Shown: positions 1 through 11,525, counted from the first letter of the stretch. The stretch is DNA of 64,000 bases from Aphelidium insulamus (GCA_036784855.1 JAZDSV010000046.1:35331-99330), one strand, 5' to 3'. Numbers and translations are program-made. The notes: a model not told the origin generated them from the letters alone.

Positions 1-1212
1 TTGCTCGCTTCTTTCCCTAGTTGCCTGTATTTCTTGTACTTATAATTTATTGTAGTTCCTTCATTGCCACGTATTCGATGTTGGCATCACCGCAGAACTT
101 GAAGAAATTTTCGTACCTTCGTTACGTGGTGTTGCGCTACCTGCGCCTCACGCCATCCTATGCCGCCATGCTGGCCATGCACATCTTCTTGGTGCCACAC
201 CTTGGTCGCGGCCCCACCTGGTACACTGTTTACGAGAAGTTGGAGAACTGTTCGCGCTACTGGTGGACGCACTTGATTTACATCAACAACTTTTACCCCG
301 CCAAGATGGACGATGAGGCGAGTGGCTTATTCATTGTTAAGAATCGCCATGCTAAATGTTCGTAGTGCATGCCGTGGACGTGGTACCTGGCCACCGACTA
401 TCACTGGTACCTGATTGCACCGCTGTTTGTGCTGATGCTGGCGTCCACCAAGTACCGCAAGGCCGGCGTCTACTTGTCGATCGGTGTGATGGTGGCGCAG
501 TTTGCATGGACATTTGCCATATCATTCGCCAAGGAGCTCCCGGCGCTGGCGTCGCTGACCAACGACTCCCTGAACCTGGAAAACATGATGGCGGAGCACA
601 GCGCCTGGCAGACCCACTTCTACATGCCGTTCTACAACCACTTCACTGTATTCTTGAGCGGTGTGCTGGCGGCGTACGCGTGCACCCGCTGGCGCGGCTG
701 GACACTCAGCCAGGGCCAGGTGTGGGTGTGTCATGCGGTGGCTGCGGCCACGTTGCTGGCCACGGTGTACCTGCCGTACGATTTCATCCACCACGGCACC
801 AGATGGTCGGTGGCAGGCAACGCGGCGTACAACTACTTTTCGCGGCTGTCCTGGGCAATTGGACTGACTGCCGTGGTGATGCCGTCGGTGCTGAGTGGCG
901 CCGAGTCCGTACGCCTACTGAACGCCGTGTGGCAGTGGCCCGTGTGGCGTATTATGGCTCGCCTTACAGTATGTGGTTGTGATTGTTCTATTGAAAGCCG
1001 TTGGTAAACAGTTATAGTACGGTGTCTATCTGGTGCACTGCATCCTAATCAACATCTACTTTGGCAACATGATGCGCGAGGCGCCATTCACCGCCATGTA
1101 TGCGTCGCTTGCTGTTGGCGGTATCGCCTTCTGGAGTTATCTGGCTGCCGCATTGCTGTTTGTCGGTGTGGAGGCGCCGGCCGCTAGCATCGTCAAGCTG
1201 CTGCTGCGCTGA
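1..1212 (+). CDS. NRF-6-like acyltransferase 3 family membrane protein (5' partial)
   Basis: Multi-span membrane acyltransferase of the acyltransferase 3 / NRF-6 ('nose resistant to fluoxetine') type, thought to move acyl groups in membranes. The 5' end lies outside the window. Bases 1-20 look like the 3' end of an intron (pyrimidines then TAG). Exons are about 21-317, 366-968 and 1018-1212. Exon 1 encodes the RYLRLTPSY segment typical of the family. Exon 2 opens with CMPWTWYLATD, matching the conserved family string, followed by several hydrophobic segments. Exon 3 encodes YLVHCILI and the last helices. The 318-365 intron begins with GCGAGT; only this GC donor keeps the frame into the conserved cysteine. 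The second intron (969-1017) is GT-AG. Family is clear from the motifs; substrate cannot be told. Confidence 0.8.
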
Positions 1213-1346
1213 TTAAAATTTCAACTGAATAATGTAGCTGGACTGCGACAGCGATACGATATAAAATTCCAAAATAAATTCATTCTAGCCGCCGATATCA
1301 CATGCATGCCGCTTGCCTGAAATGCCAGATGACCATTACAAGTTCT

Positions 1347-1412
1347 GATTGGCAGATGTGGCTGTGTCCACGGCGAAACATCACCATTGGACAGAACATG
1401 GTCGGTGGCACA
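1347..1412 (+). repeat. 5'-flank block shared by the tandem secreted genes (copy 1)
   Basis: The segment from GATTGGCAGAT to GTGGCACA upstream of the first four-cysteine gene is clearly similar to 2375-2440 upstream of the second. Both contain CACCATTGGACA followed by CATGGTC. The tandem duplication therefore included upstream, probably promoter, DNA. Confidence 0.6.
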
Positions 1413-1484
1413 ATGGTTAAAAACGCGTGACTAAATTACAGAGTTGCTTGCAGAACAGATACGATAAACTAAAACGCAGGCGAT

Positions 1485-2036
1485 ATGCACCTCACTCACC
1501 TATTGATGATGGCCACTGTGTTGGCGCCCGCACTAATCATGGCGCGCAAAGTGGGCTACTCGTACATCACGTGCAATGTATACGTCGCGTCTTCCAGTGC
1601 ACTAAAGCTGTATGCGAACGGGCATGTGGTCAAGATCAGCCGCAAATCTAGCCTCAATTCAATCAAGGCGTTTCACTATGACCAAGTGAAAGTAAACAAG
1701 GGCACCATGCTCAAATTGTACGTCACTGGCAGCGACAAATTCATGGCGCACACCCGCTGCTACTTCCCCAAAACCGGCCAGCCTTTCACCGACGAGACTG
1801 GTACCGGGTCCTTGTGGCGCTACGTTGACCCCGCCGACAAAACCAAGCCAACATTCAAAACGCTGGAACAGTGCCGAAACGGGCAATACAATTCGCCGCA
1901 GTTTGTGGGAGTGCGCGGGTCTGACTGCAAGCCAACTCATGCAAAGAAGCCGGCAAGCTCCAATACTACGCCATACTACGTTCTGGATCCTGCGGTGTTG
2001 ATACGTATTCGCATCAACTACAGCGGTGACCATTAA
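1485..2036 (+). CDS. small secreted four-cysteine protein, copy 1
   Basis: A 183-residue single-exon protein of unknown function. The first 20 or so residues are hydrophobic (MHLTHLLMMATVLAPALIMA) and look like a signal peptide. The mature part has four cysteines in the contexts ITCNV, TRCYF, EQCRN and SDCKP, and ends with YYVLDPAVL. It is a clear paralog of the gene at 2498-3052; most motifs align without gaps, including KLYV-GSDKF and VGVRGS-CKP. A divergent third member lies at 11526-12266. The even cysteine number and signal peptide suggest a compact disulfide-bonded extracellular protein; that is inference. The ATG at 1485 is chosen because it directly precedes the hydrophobic leader. 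Confidence 0.75.
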   Translation: MHLTHLLMMATVLAPALIMARKVGYSYITCNVYVASSSALKLYANGHVVKISRKSSLNSIKAFHYDQVKVNKGTMLKLYVTGSDKFMAHTRCYFPKTGQPFTDETGTGSLWRYVDPADKTKPTFKTLEQCRNGQYNSPQFVGVRGSDCKPTHAKKPASSNTTPYYVLDPAVLIRIRINYSGDH

Positions 2037-2374
2037 GTAGCGGTGTCGCTGGTCACTCAGTACATACTTACAATATAAATGATTGCTTCACCCGGCAATT
2101 TATACATATGAAATGCATGGAATTAATGCAGCAAGCTGTTTTATTTGTTGAGTACGTAGAGATAAATTACTACCGTCCAGCCGGCTCCATAACTGTTATA
2201 TGAACCCCAATGCATTTCATTGGAGTGTCCGCTTGATGCCGGCGGATACGTGAGATTGTCAATTGCCAAGACGCAGCTAGCGTCGTTGACAACGGAAACG
2301 GTCGACTATCAAACGTCCCACGAGACTCGACAATAATAGAAGAATAGAATGCGTTGCGTAGCATTCCAGGTTCC
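2037..2374. other. intergenic spacer between tandem copies
   Basis: No open frame with protein-like character. It contains the 3' flank of copy 1 and the 5' flank of copy 2; I see no RNA gene here. Confidence 0.5.
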
Positions 2375-2440
2375 GATTGGCAGATAATGTTGTGTTCATG
2401 CAGATTAACACCATTGGACAAAGCATGGTCTATGGCACAT
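2375..2440 (+). repeat. 5'-flank block shared by the tandem secreted genes (copy 2)
   Basis: Partner of the block at 1347-1412. Similarity begins at GATTGGCAGAT and ends at TGGCACAT, about 60 bp before the second start codon. Confidence 0.6.
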
Positions 2441-2497
2441 GACTGCAGGAAGTGCACTCGCAAAGAATATTGTTAAGAAAATCAGATTATAGCCTCA

Positions 2498-3052
2498 ATG
2501 AACATCATCGACATTATTATGGCCATTGTAGTGGCACTGCCGCTGACGGTGGTGCAAGCACTTGACTCGTACTCATACATTACCTGCAACATTGCTGTCG
2601 CGTCCACGAGCCACTTCAAGCTATATGCTGGTAACAAACTTGTCCCCGTAAGTGAAAAGATCCGCTTGATGTCCACGGACGGCTACCGCTACGAGAAGGT
2701 GAATGTCGTTAAAGACACAATGCTCAAGCTGTATGTGAGTGGTAGCGACAAATTCGCAGCGCGCACCCGTTGTTACTACCCCAACACTGGAAAACCATTT
2801 GACGACTCAACCGGGGCAAGATCCGCGTGGCGCCGTGTCGGCCCCCGGGTTAAATCCAAACCAACATATGTGACACTGCAGTCATGCGATAAGGGCGCGT
2901 TGAAGTGGTCCAGCACACCGCGGTTCATGGGTGTTCGCGGATCCAAATGCAAGCCTGTAAAGAGCAATCAGCCGTGGAGCTACAACATGCCACACTATGT
3001 GCTCGATCCGGCCGTGCTGACAGGCATCCGTAAACACTACTACGGTCCTTGA
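2498..3052 (+). CDS. small secreted four-cysteine protein, copy 2
   Basis: A 184-residue single-exon paralog of the preceding gene, same strand, about 460 bp downstream. The leader MNIIDIIMAIVVALPLTVVQA is a good signal peptide. Cysteine contexts are ITCNI, TRCYY, QSCDK and SKCKP, all shared in order and spacing with copy 1. The C-terminal HYVLDPAVL is also conserved. Retention of cysteines and motifs while other positions differ argues that both copies are maintained as proteins. Function unknown; no known domain recognised. Confidence 0.75.
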   Translation: MNIIDIIMAIVVALPLTVVQALDSYSYITCNIAVASTSHFKLYAGNKLVPVSEKIRLMSTDGYRYEKVNVVKDTMLKLYVSGSDKFAARTRCYYPNTGKPFDDSTGARSAWRRVGPRVKSKPTYVTLQSCDKGALKWSSTPRFMGVRGSKCKPVKSNQPWSYNMPHYVLDPAVLTGIRKHYYGP

Positions 3053-3183
3053 GTACTTTGTGCTGCCTACAGCTCTTAAATACACACTGACTTCACCTTG
3101 AATATGTTGCACATAGTGCATACAGTTGTGTAAAGCTGGTTACATAGTCAGGACAGTGACTTGCACAGTTGTACCACTGCTTA

Positions 3184-3738
3184 ATGACCACGGAGAACGG
3201 AGCATTTCACACGCCGCGACTGCTGTCACCCACGGCCATGAGCGACGTCAGCGCGGACCTGTCGCTTGGCGCCAGTCAGGGTGCCTCTGCTTTTGCGCCT
3301 GGACGCGTTTATGTTCCGCCGCCCCACGGTGAAGGGGAGCCGGCGCCGCGTTACTTGATTGCCACCGCATCGGCCACGGCCGCCCCGATCGCAGATTCAA
3401 TGCACCATGGTAGCGTCAAGTTGCCGGCGACTAAAACGGCAGCTACAGAGTACGGCGACGACGATGAATACGGCAGCGGCAGGGCAGCCGTGCCCATATC
3501 CATGGACAATCAGGCCACCACACCTAGTGAGCGGTGTCGCACCCTGCACCGACTATGTCTGCCGCCGTTCACCGCGATGCCACGATGGTCATGGCGCACA
3601 TATGCGTACAACATGCTGCTAATGCCGTTCCTGACCGGGGTGTCACAGGGGCTGGGCACGGCAACCGCGCTGTGGATCCTGGCAAGGCTGCGATTGCATT
3701 GGCGCGCGCTCTCACTCACAAACACGCCGATTAATTAG
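3184..3738 (+). CDS. Mim1/TOM13-like mitochondrial outer-membrane import protein
   Basis: A 184-residue single-exon protein. The N-terminal two thirds is polar and low in complexity. The C-terminal third has one hydrophobic segment with NMLLMPFLTGVSQGLG, which fits the Mim1/TOM13 pattern N-x-L-L-x-P-F-x-x-G-x3-G-x-G. Mim1 is a small single-span outer-membrane protein of fungal mitochondria that helps insert alpha-helical outer-membrane proteins. The match rests on one motif and the overall layout (long soluble N-terminus, one helix near the end), so it is a probable call. The ATG at 3184 is used; a second in-frame ATG follows 18 codons later. Confidence 0.5.
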   Translation: MTTENGAFHTPRLLSPTAMSDVSADLSLGASQGASAFAPGRVYVPPPHGEGEPAPRYLIATASATAAPIADSMHHGSVKLPATKTAATEYGDDDEYGSGRAAVPISMDNQATTPSERCRTLHRLCLPPFTAMPRWSWRTYAYNMLLMPFLTGVSQGLGTATALWILARLRLHWRALSLTNTPIN

Positions 3739-3787
3739 AGGCTTTTTCTTTTTCTTTCTTTTTTTTTTCTTTTTTGGCTGGGCACTG

Positions 3788-3870
3788 CTAATAGATAGCC
3801 TTTGATACTTAACACGCAAACTGCTTTTACCTTGCTAATAGATAGCCTTAACACCCAAACTGCTTTTAGT
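3788..3870. repeat. short imperfect tandem repeat, two units of about 40 bp
   Basis: GCTAATAGATAGCCTT followed by AACAC-CAAACTGCTTTTA occurs twice in tandem, the first copy with a short insertion. It follows a poly-T run after the Mim1-like gene. No coding potential. Confidence 0.6.
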
Positions 3871-4023
3871 TGTTTCCACATTTTTGAATCTGTCTATTAG
3901 CCATCTATTTCGTATCTATGTGTGTATCCTATAGTCTTCTTGTATCGTCGTACCATCGAATCTGGCTGCTGCTTGTAGTGCATTTGTAGAGAGTATTGGG
4001 TGAACGCATGCACGCGTTCAGCG

Positions 4024-5708
4024 TCACCGCGGCATCTGTGCAATCATTATAGCGTCGACCTTGACTGCGGTGGCGGATTCATTTGCGTTTGCATTGGCCA
4101 TCCGGGCAAATTCGTTGTATATTGAAGTAGTCAGGTGTTCCAGAGGCTTCTTTTCACGCATGGCCGGCCAGATGTACGGAGTGCGCCGTTCTCCGGATGG
4201 GGCTTCTTCCTGCGGCGGTGATCTGATCATGGCAGACACAGAGTCATGCGCGCCAAACTTGTCTGAAGGCTGCGACATCACTTGCCAGAATGCGCGAGGA
4301 GCGGCAATTATATAATCTTGTGCCGTGGCTTCGAACGAGAATTGGCGATCACTCTCGCCCAGGTTCGTCAGCTTTAAAGTTCCGTCAGCCGTGTAGACAC
4401 GCAGCTCGTTGCCGCGGTTCAGCGCCGAGCAGCGCATCACCACGCCATCACACACAACCAGTGTGTCGGCGAAACCACGGTCGCGCTTCCTGGCCCGCTT
4501 GGACGGCACGGCTTGCTTCCACGATTCCTGCGCCAACACTTCCAAGAACGGCTTTTGGTCCTGGCGCGCCCATAACGCTGCCTCCTCAAACATTATTCCC
4601 AGGCTGGTGGCATAGTTGATAGTCGCGGCATTTGTGTGCGTCGAGGTTGTGTGCACATACGCCATCACGGTTACGAAAGACGCGTCCCTGACGCTGAGAC
4701 TTTGCAGCTTGATATCGTTATGGATGCCGCTGTAGTTTGGCTGTTTGGCACGGATGCGGTTGCGGCGCCACCATCGCTTCACGCGCGTCATTACACGTCC
4801 GAAAAAGTGCCGCACTTTGTGCCATACATCTTTGTGCCATATATCGCGTCGTTGACTGCGCGCCTCTTGGTCTTGCTGCTGTTCATGCTGCTGCGCTGCA
4901 GCTGTGCCGAAAAGAATAGAGTCTCGGTCGGGGATGCTGAATCGCATTGGAGCCACGGCGTAGCAGTCATCACCCGTGCAGTACGCGCGCTCGCTGTCCT
5001 GAGTGACCAGCGCATTGTCCTTGTTGTAGCCAAATGCAAGCTTGACCTCTCGGTGGGCAGGCAGAGGTTGTGGCGTGGCCTCCTGGACGCTCGTGCTACT
5101 ACTTTCATCTTCCCATGGCCTTGTTCGTGTCTGTTCACCCCCTGATCCGTCGCCTTCACCCAGGCCAAAACTTTCCCTGGGCGCAGAACGACCCGGGCGC
5201 AGCGGTGGTGGTGAGATTATCGTCAATGGACCTTTACTGGAAACGTGCACGCGCAATTGCTGCTGCAGCAATTTTGCCAGCTCATCCGCGGTAGGAACAC
5301 GACGACGGCCATGCTTCGGTGTGCTAGCGGCGGTTCCATGAGGGGTGGCCGCAGCCGTGGTACACACTTCGGTATTTGGCTCCGTGGCGCAATTGTCCCT
5401 ATTCCGCTTGCCAGTCACGAACTTAGCCCACGGATTGTAATCTGCAGGGCAAATCCTTGTCACGCTTATTGCTTACAAGCATTATTGAGCAAACCTGAAT
5501 GGGGTGGTGGATGTGACTGCGATCGTTGCAATTTTTCCAGCGCATAGCGAGTAAGTCGCGGCGTTGCTGGTGCAACGCCACCATTAGCGTCGCCGGGTGT
5601 GTTGCCGTGCTTGTGAGCCACGTCCATTGCGCCGCATGCAAGCGTGCAAATAACACAGTACAGCAAGAGCGCCACTACAGATGTTTTCGTGGCGTGGTGG
5701 CGCGGCAT
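4024..5708 (-). CDS. secreted protein with degenerate PP2C/PPM-like fold
   Basis: Two exons, 5708-5495 and 5441-4024, joined over a 53-nt GT-AG intron, giving about 543 residues. The start at 5708 places TSVVALLLYCVICTLACGA as a signal peptide or anchor. A long acidic and Ser/Pro-rich middle follows. The C-terminal half resembles the order of PTC7-type PP2C motifs: GDDCYAV then IPDRDSILFG where phosphatases have GEDAYF and GVADGVGGW; GNELRVYTADG with TNLGESDRQ near the NLGDS position; and DYIIAAPRAFWQVM where phosphatases have a TDG-x-WD-x-V string. The metal-binding aspartates of those motifs are missing, so if the fold is right it would be a pseudophosphatase. This is pattern reading by eye and may be wrong; the gene itself is well supported. 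Confidence 0.55.
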
Positions 5709-5951
5709 CTTGGCTGCGTGCGTAGCCAAATCGAAAAAATGTCGAGTGGAAAAGGGCGCACAACGCGTGTGCACCTCAATTGGTCACGCGTTTCCTTCCT
5801 GGCCTCTCATTGGCTGGAACGTGATTTGTGTGCACTGTTACAAATGCGGGGAATGAAAATCGGACAGTGAAGAACAGAAAATTAGCTGAACATCATCAAG
5901 CTCAGTGTATTCAGTTCAGTTACACTAAAGCTGCACATGGCGTCATCAAAC

Positions 5952-8900
5952 TTAAAAGACAGCCACAAAAATGTAGACTAGCAGCGCCCACAGCCAAGAG
6001 TCGAAACCCTGCAGTACTGCACCACCAGACACCTGGCCGGTCTTGCTATTGGTGGCCGAGTCACAAGTGGTGCTGGGCGGTACGAATATCGGCGCCGTAT
6101 TGGCACAGCTCGGGTAGCGTTTGACCAAATTCAACTGGATCGAACCAGTCATGGAATTGGCAACCACTGTGCCCCAAATGACGCCACGCGCGTCGTAGAT
6201 GTTGGCATACGGTGCAATTACATGGCCACGAATGCCGACACCAGAAATAACAATGGTTGTTGCCTCGTAAAAGTTGAAAATGACCATGTATGCCTGGTAA
6301 TCTTCCATCGTTCCGCCGACAATCTTGACAGTTTTGCCCGGAATATTGAACACAACGGGATAATCTGTAATCCAAATTAGGCAATGGCACAACAAAGTAA
6401 TATAATTACCCGGGTTGACATTTGTCAGCTGCGGCAGATTATTATAATTAACGATGCCTTGCTCAGCGTCCAGCTGGTCCTGGTCAAAGTTCTCAATAGA
6501 CAACATGTCGTCCGGGCTGGCCACCTCCATGACCATCGAGTTGTTCATGCGCCAGATCGGGCGATAGGTCGTCAAATCAATTGTCGTATTAGTGATTGTG
6601 CTCGCACGGTTTCGTAGACAGTTCGAGATCTGGATGATCTGGCTTCGTGCGGATGCGAACGGGAAAAAGTCGGCTTGCACGTTCTTGCAACAGTTTGCAG
6701 GAAACACATTGCGATCCTCTGGCGCGGAGCTAACCTGGCCCGTGACAATACTGCCGCCATACAGGCGCCCGGATGGCCACGTCTGCAACTTGCCGCCCAC
6801 GGCCAAACCAACATCCGTACATGTCTGGAGCTGATTCTGAATTTGATCTCCAATGCTGTATCCGGCCGTGAAGGACGCATCGCCGCCCACATAGACACGT
6901 CCCTGCGCATCCGACGACGCCTGATAGTTTCCAAAGAAAACACCGCTGACACTGCTAAAAATGCCAAAGTTGACGCAACGTAGTGCACACGTGTCCACTG
7001 GAGGTGGAGGTGGCGGAGGAGGTGGCGGCGGAGTAGGCGGAGGTGGTGGCGGCGGCGGGGTGCAATTAGCTCCGTCATCTTTGCACGTCAAAAAGACGGG
7101 TGTACCAGGGCCGCAACTGATGTCAATCCCAGTGCCAAAAGTTGCGCTACCAGCAAAGCTGAATGCGTAGAATTTTCCGTAAAACGTTGATCCAACAGAG
7201 ACAACCTTGGCCAGTGGGGCCAGCACCACACCATACACAGACACCGTGTTGAATGTTACGGCAGTGGCGGCAAAGAAATTAAACACAACTGGGATTGTCT
7301 TCAGCGCCGACATTCCCGTCGCCGACAGTTGCGGACTTGAGTCGGGAATGTTCAAGACAATTACGGCGCCTGCAGTGGTAAGCAAGTGCGCAAGAGAATT
7401 AGGAATAATGTACCAGACTTGTAATTGGCTACAACAATGGTCGTCGCGGACATCGATCCCACTGGCAGCGTAATATATTCGACCGAATCTTGCATGGAAC
7501 ACGTAATTGTAAGCACTCCAGCAGAGAGAGACGATGTCGCAGTATCAGCCTTGGTGGTAAGCATGTTTGACTTGGAGAGCAGTGTCGATTGAATATATTC
7601 AAACGCGAGGAGATCGGGCACCACTCTCGCACAGCAGCCCTGGCTAATAACCTGTCCCATAGAGACTGGACGCGATCCAAATGCGGCGTTTCCAAAGAAA
7701 TTCATTCCGCTATTCCATTGCTTGACTGTGCCTCCAACAATCATTGTAACTTCATTACACGGCAGAATGTTTGTGAGCTCCGAGCCAACTGTTGTCCCAT
7801 TCGACATGGTGACAGAGCCTCCGACCGCGAGTTTGCCGTTGACAGCACCATCCAGCAAGAAATTTTCAGTCACAACCACGCTGTACTGCGAAGCTATTCC
7901 AACGTCAATGCAGAATCGCGGCGGGGGCACGGGAGGCAGAGGAGGTGGCGGCGGTGGCGGCGGAGGAGGAGGCGGTGGTGGCGGTGGTGGCACCGGAACT
8001 GTTGGACACTCCAGACGATGAATTGGGGCTTTCTTGCAGAATGCCATCGGGAACCACTCGATCGAGGCAGAACCATCGAACTTTTGGGCAAAAACGTTTC
8101 CGCTAATAGAACCTTGTGCGTTTTGCAGGTAAGCGTACGGCGCCAAGATCGTGCCGAATGCATTCACACCAGTAATAGTCACAGTAGTTGCTTCGAAAAA
8201 GTTGAAAATAATATTTGTACCACGGAAGTTCTCCATGTTCAAGTCGGTAATCGACGCCGTAGTACCGGCAATATTAAACACAACAATGGAGCCTGAAAAT
8301 AAATTAAAACATTTTGCTGACATCGTATTGACAAATACCTGGCTTATAGTTGACAAGAGGGGCAACAAACTTCACCGACAGGTCAAAATAGCGCGAGGTG
8401 ACATCGATAATTTCCACATCAGAGTACGTCATCGTGAGTGTGAGCGATCGGCCGATATCAATGCGGCGCAAGACATTAGTCGGTGCCATGTCACGATATG
8501 TTTGAGACAAGACGAGCACCTCGTTGTACATGGTTTTAAAGTCCACGGCGTTTGGTGTCACTGCTGAGCAGCATCCCTTCTCCAGTGTGACATCACTAAT
8601 AAATCCCGGGGAACTCTTGCCGACCAAAACGTTACCGTAGTAGACACGGCCAGAGGTAAAGCTCTTCAATTCACCGCCAACAACCATCATGACTTCTTGA
8701 CATTGTTCAATAGAACTGAGCTCATCGCCTACGCTAAAAGTCTCCAATTTGATAATATCGTTTCCAACTGCCAATTTACCGCCCACTTTGGAAGAACCGG
8801 CAAAAGAGTCAAAAAACACGGCGTGGAATTCAGACGCCATAGGAAGGTTGACACATGGAGCAGTGGGTGGTGGTGGAGGGGGTGGCGGAGGAGGTGGCGG

Positions 8901-11215
8901 AGGAGGTGGTCCCATTGAAGAACTGATTGAAGACGAGGAAGTCGGGGAGGTTGGCGGAGGTGGCGGTGGAGTGGGGGAAGTCGGTGGAGGTGGCGGTGGA
9001 GTGGGGGAAGTCGGTGGAGGTGGCGGTGGAGTGGGGGAGGTTGGCGGAGGTGGCGGTGGAGTCGGGGAAGTCGGTGGTGGTGGCGGTGGAGTCGGGGAAG
9101 TCGGTGGAGGTGGCGGTGGAGTCGGGGAAGTCGGCGGAGGTGGCGGTGGAGTGGGGGAAGTCGGTGGAGGTGGCGGTGGAGTGGGGGAGGTTGGCGGAGG
9201 TGGCGGTGGAGTCGGGGAAGTCGGTGGTGGTGGCGGTGGAGTGGGGGAAGTCGGCGGAGGTGGCGGTGGAGTCGGGGAAGTCGGCGGAGGTGGCGGTGGA
9301 GTCGGGGAAGTCGGCGGAGGTGGCGGTGGAGTGGGGGAAGTCGGCGGAGGTGGCGGTGGAGTGGGGGAAGTCGGCGGAGGTGGCGGTGGAGTGGGGGAAG
9401 TCGGCGGAGGTGGCGGTGGAGTGGGGGAAGTCGGCGGAGGTGGCGGTGGAGTGGGGGAAGTCGGCGGAGGTGGCGGTGGAGTCGGGGAAGTCGGCGGAGG
9501 TGGTGGTGGAGTAGAGGAAGTCGGCGGAGGTGGCGGTGGTGGTGGCGGCGGAGTAGACGTGGGCAACACTGGCGAACATGTTGTGACAATCGATGTTGCT
9601 TGCTGCACCAATGTTTCTGTGGCAGTGAAAACAGGTGCCGACTTCAATCCAGGCGGCAAGCACTTGTCGTCCATCTTGCAGTGAGACACACTCCAGCAGC
9701 GCCCCTGCTCCTCCTTGGCATAACCCCACGTGCCGCATACACCACAGTTCTCCTTGTAGTAGTAGTCGAGCGGCACACGAATGCGCACATTCATGTAGTT
9801 GGCACCGCAGTAACTCAGGCCGACAAATGACACCTCCACTCCATCGGGAAGAACAGCTTGCAGCTGGAGAGCCGATGTGTTTGACACGGCAAACGGCTTG
9901 CCCGTCCCAACTCCAAGCACTCCGGAAGCGGTACGTGTCACGGAATAGGTGGACAACGAGTTGTTGCCATCCTTGTAACTAATAAAAGCGGCAGTGTTCA
10001 TGAATATCGGCTTTGCACCACAAGGCGAATAAACTTGATACGTCGTAATCTTCAAGTTGTTGGTGGAGACTAACTGAAACTCGCCCTCGCCTGCAGTGTC
10101 GAACGCCACGGCATCTGCATACTAATAGCAATACCAGTTAAAAACACAAGTATTATTTTAAGATAAGCACGTACGAATGGCTGTACATGCGGGTCACCAG
10201 TTGAGGAGCAGATACGCGTGCAAGCCTGATTGTAGGTCGCGGCCGGACACGAATTGGAACTTGCAAACGACGAATGGCTGGGTTTCTCAAAAAGATTTAC
10301 TCCGCCGGCCAGATTCGTCAAACTCTGTCCACCGGGCCAAGCGCAAGCGCCAATCTTCTGTGACTCATATCCATTGGGCACCTCCAGCTGCAAGTCCAGT
10401 CCCTGGGACGCCAAGTAGACGTGAAGCACCGAACCGTCAGGGAATTGCATCACAGCTTCTACGGACCCGATACTGGTCTCGATGCCGGCGGTGCTTGCAG
10501 TGTTCAATTGTGCGAATACGATCTTTCCATTCACGCGGGTCACGGAGAATATGACGTCGCCAAACTTGATCATCACGGCGGTGACCCGGGGCGAATCATC
10601 ATCTGGGCCTTCTTGCTGGCACTGTCGGGCCATGCGGTAGTGCACAGTCAGACAACCAGTCCCAGGCGTTGCCGACTGTATCAGCGAGAAAATTCCCGAT
10701 GCCTTGTACACATTCCACGTAGCATTCTACAATATTCAATATCAGTATACACATGCTACATGAATGAATATTTAATCGTATCGTTCAACGTTGTGTAAAT
10801 AATATGATAACAATACACCTACAAACGTACTTTCAATAACGTTTGCAAGCCCATGTTGGACCCATACTGCTGGCGAAGAAAGCAGCGATTGCGGGACGCA
10901 CACACTGGCAGCACCGCAGATGCATACTTTTGCAAGCAGGCAGTGTCGGTGGGCGCGCAGCCTGCACATATAGTCAGCACATGGCGATACAGCACATATC
11001 ACTTGATATAGATACAACTGCAGCTTCCACAGCCAACTATACACACATGCACTCACTCACTCACCAGAATCCTCAAACGAGCGGTCATAGTTGGAGAGGG
11101 GGGCACGCCGCACCCGCTCAGACACACTGTCCTGTACATTGTCCCAGTAGCCCTGCTGCTGCACAATGAATGCAGCCACAACGGCCAGCAAGGCACCGCG
11201 GGTAACCCAGCCCAT
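5952..11215 (-). CDS. giant GPI-anchored surface protein: VWD-like x2, proline repeat, choice-of-anchor A x3
   Basis: Seven exons (11215-11065, 10961-10831, 10726-10175, 10121-8339, 8292-7414, 7369-6410, 6364-5952) give 1622 residues with all phases consistent. Residues 1-20 form a signal peptide; a basic RVRRAP site follows near 36. Two VWD-like domains lie at about 90-250 and 268-410; the second opens with STGDPHVQPF and ends with the GVCG motif. A linker of about 20 PPPPPPTSPT repeats spans about 467-700. Three choice-of-anchor A domains follow, each with a GKLAVGG or GRVYVGG core and an F-N-F-x-A-T...LAP-[YL]-A half, separated by polyproline. The C-terminus is a short polar stretch plus a hydrophobic tail, as in GPI signals. 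It probably works as a cell-wall adhesin or wall-shaping protein; that role is inference. A paralog with the same exon structure lies at 22861-27387. Confidence 0.85.
8941..9540. repeat. 30-bp coding minisatellite, about 20 units
   Basis: About 20 head-to-tail units of 30 bp, each encoding PPPPPPTSPT on the minus strand. Units differ only at a few positions, for example GTCGGG or GTGGGG and GTTGG or GTCGG, so the array looks recently homogenised. All other frames are open too, which creates large spurious ORFs on both strands. Confidence 0.95.
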
Positions 11216-11525
11216 TGCAGTGCAGAAAGTGTTGAGTGTATAGCTAGCAGTAGCGCTGTGTGTGCCCAAAAGTGTCTTGGAGGGAGAAACACACAGACAA
11301 GACAGACAACGCTAAACAAAGCACAGCGAGCAATTGTTTGCACGCGGCGGAAAACAATCGGCCGCCGCCAAACAACAAACACTGTGGCAGATTTCGTCAT
11401 CTGTACAAACGTAAATCATTTACGTCGTAAATCATGATGTGCTTATGTATATTGATGATGATGATTTTATTTGTTGTGTGTGGGTGTTACGGTGTGCCTA
11501 TATCTGATGTAACCAATGTAGGGTA

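Noticed and set aside
356-982. 208-codon plus ORF in another frame of the acyltransferase
   Set aside because: The neighbouring frame carries CMPWTWYLATD and the membrane helices of the family.
8729-9738. Long ORFs of His/Arg/Leu, Gly/Val and Ser/Ala/Thr repeats on both strands
   Set aside because: They are alternate frames of the 30-bp minisatellite that encodes PPPPPPTSPT in the surface gene.
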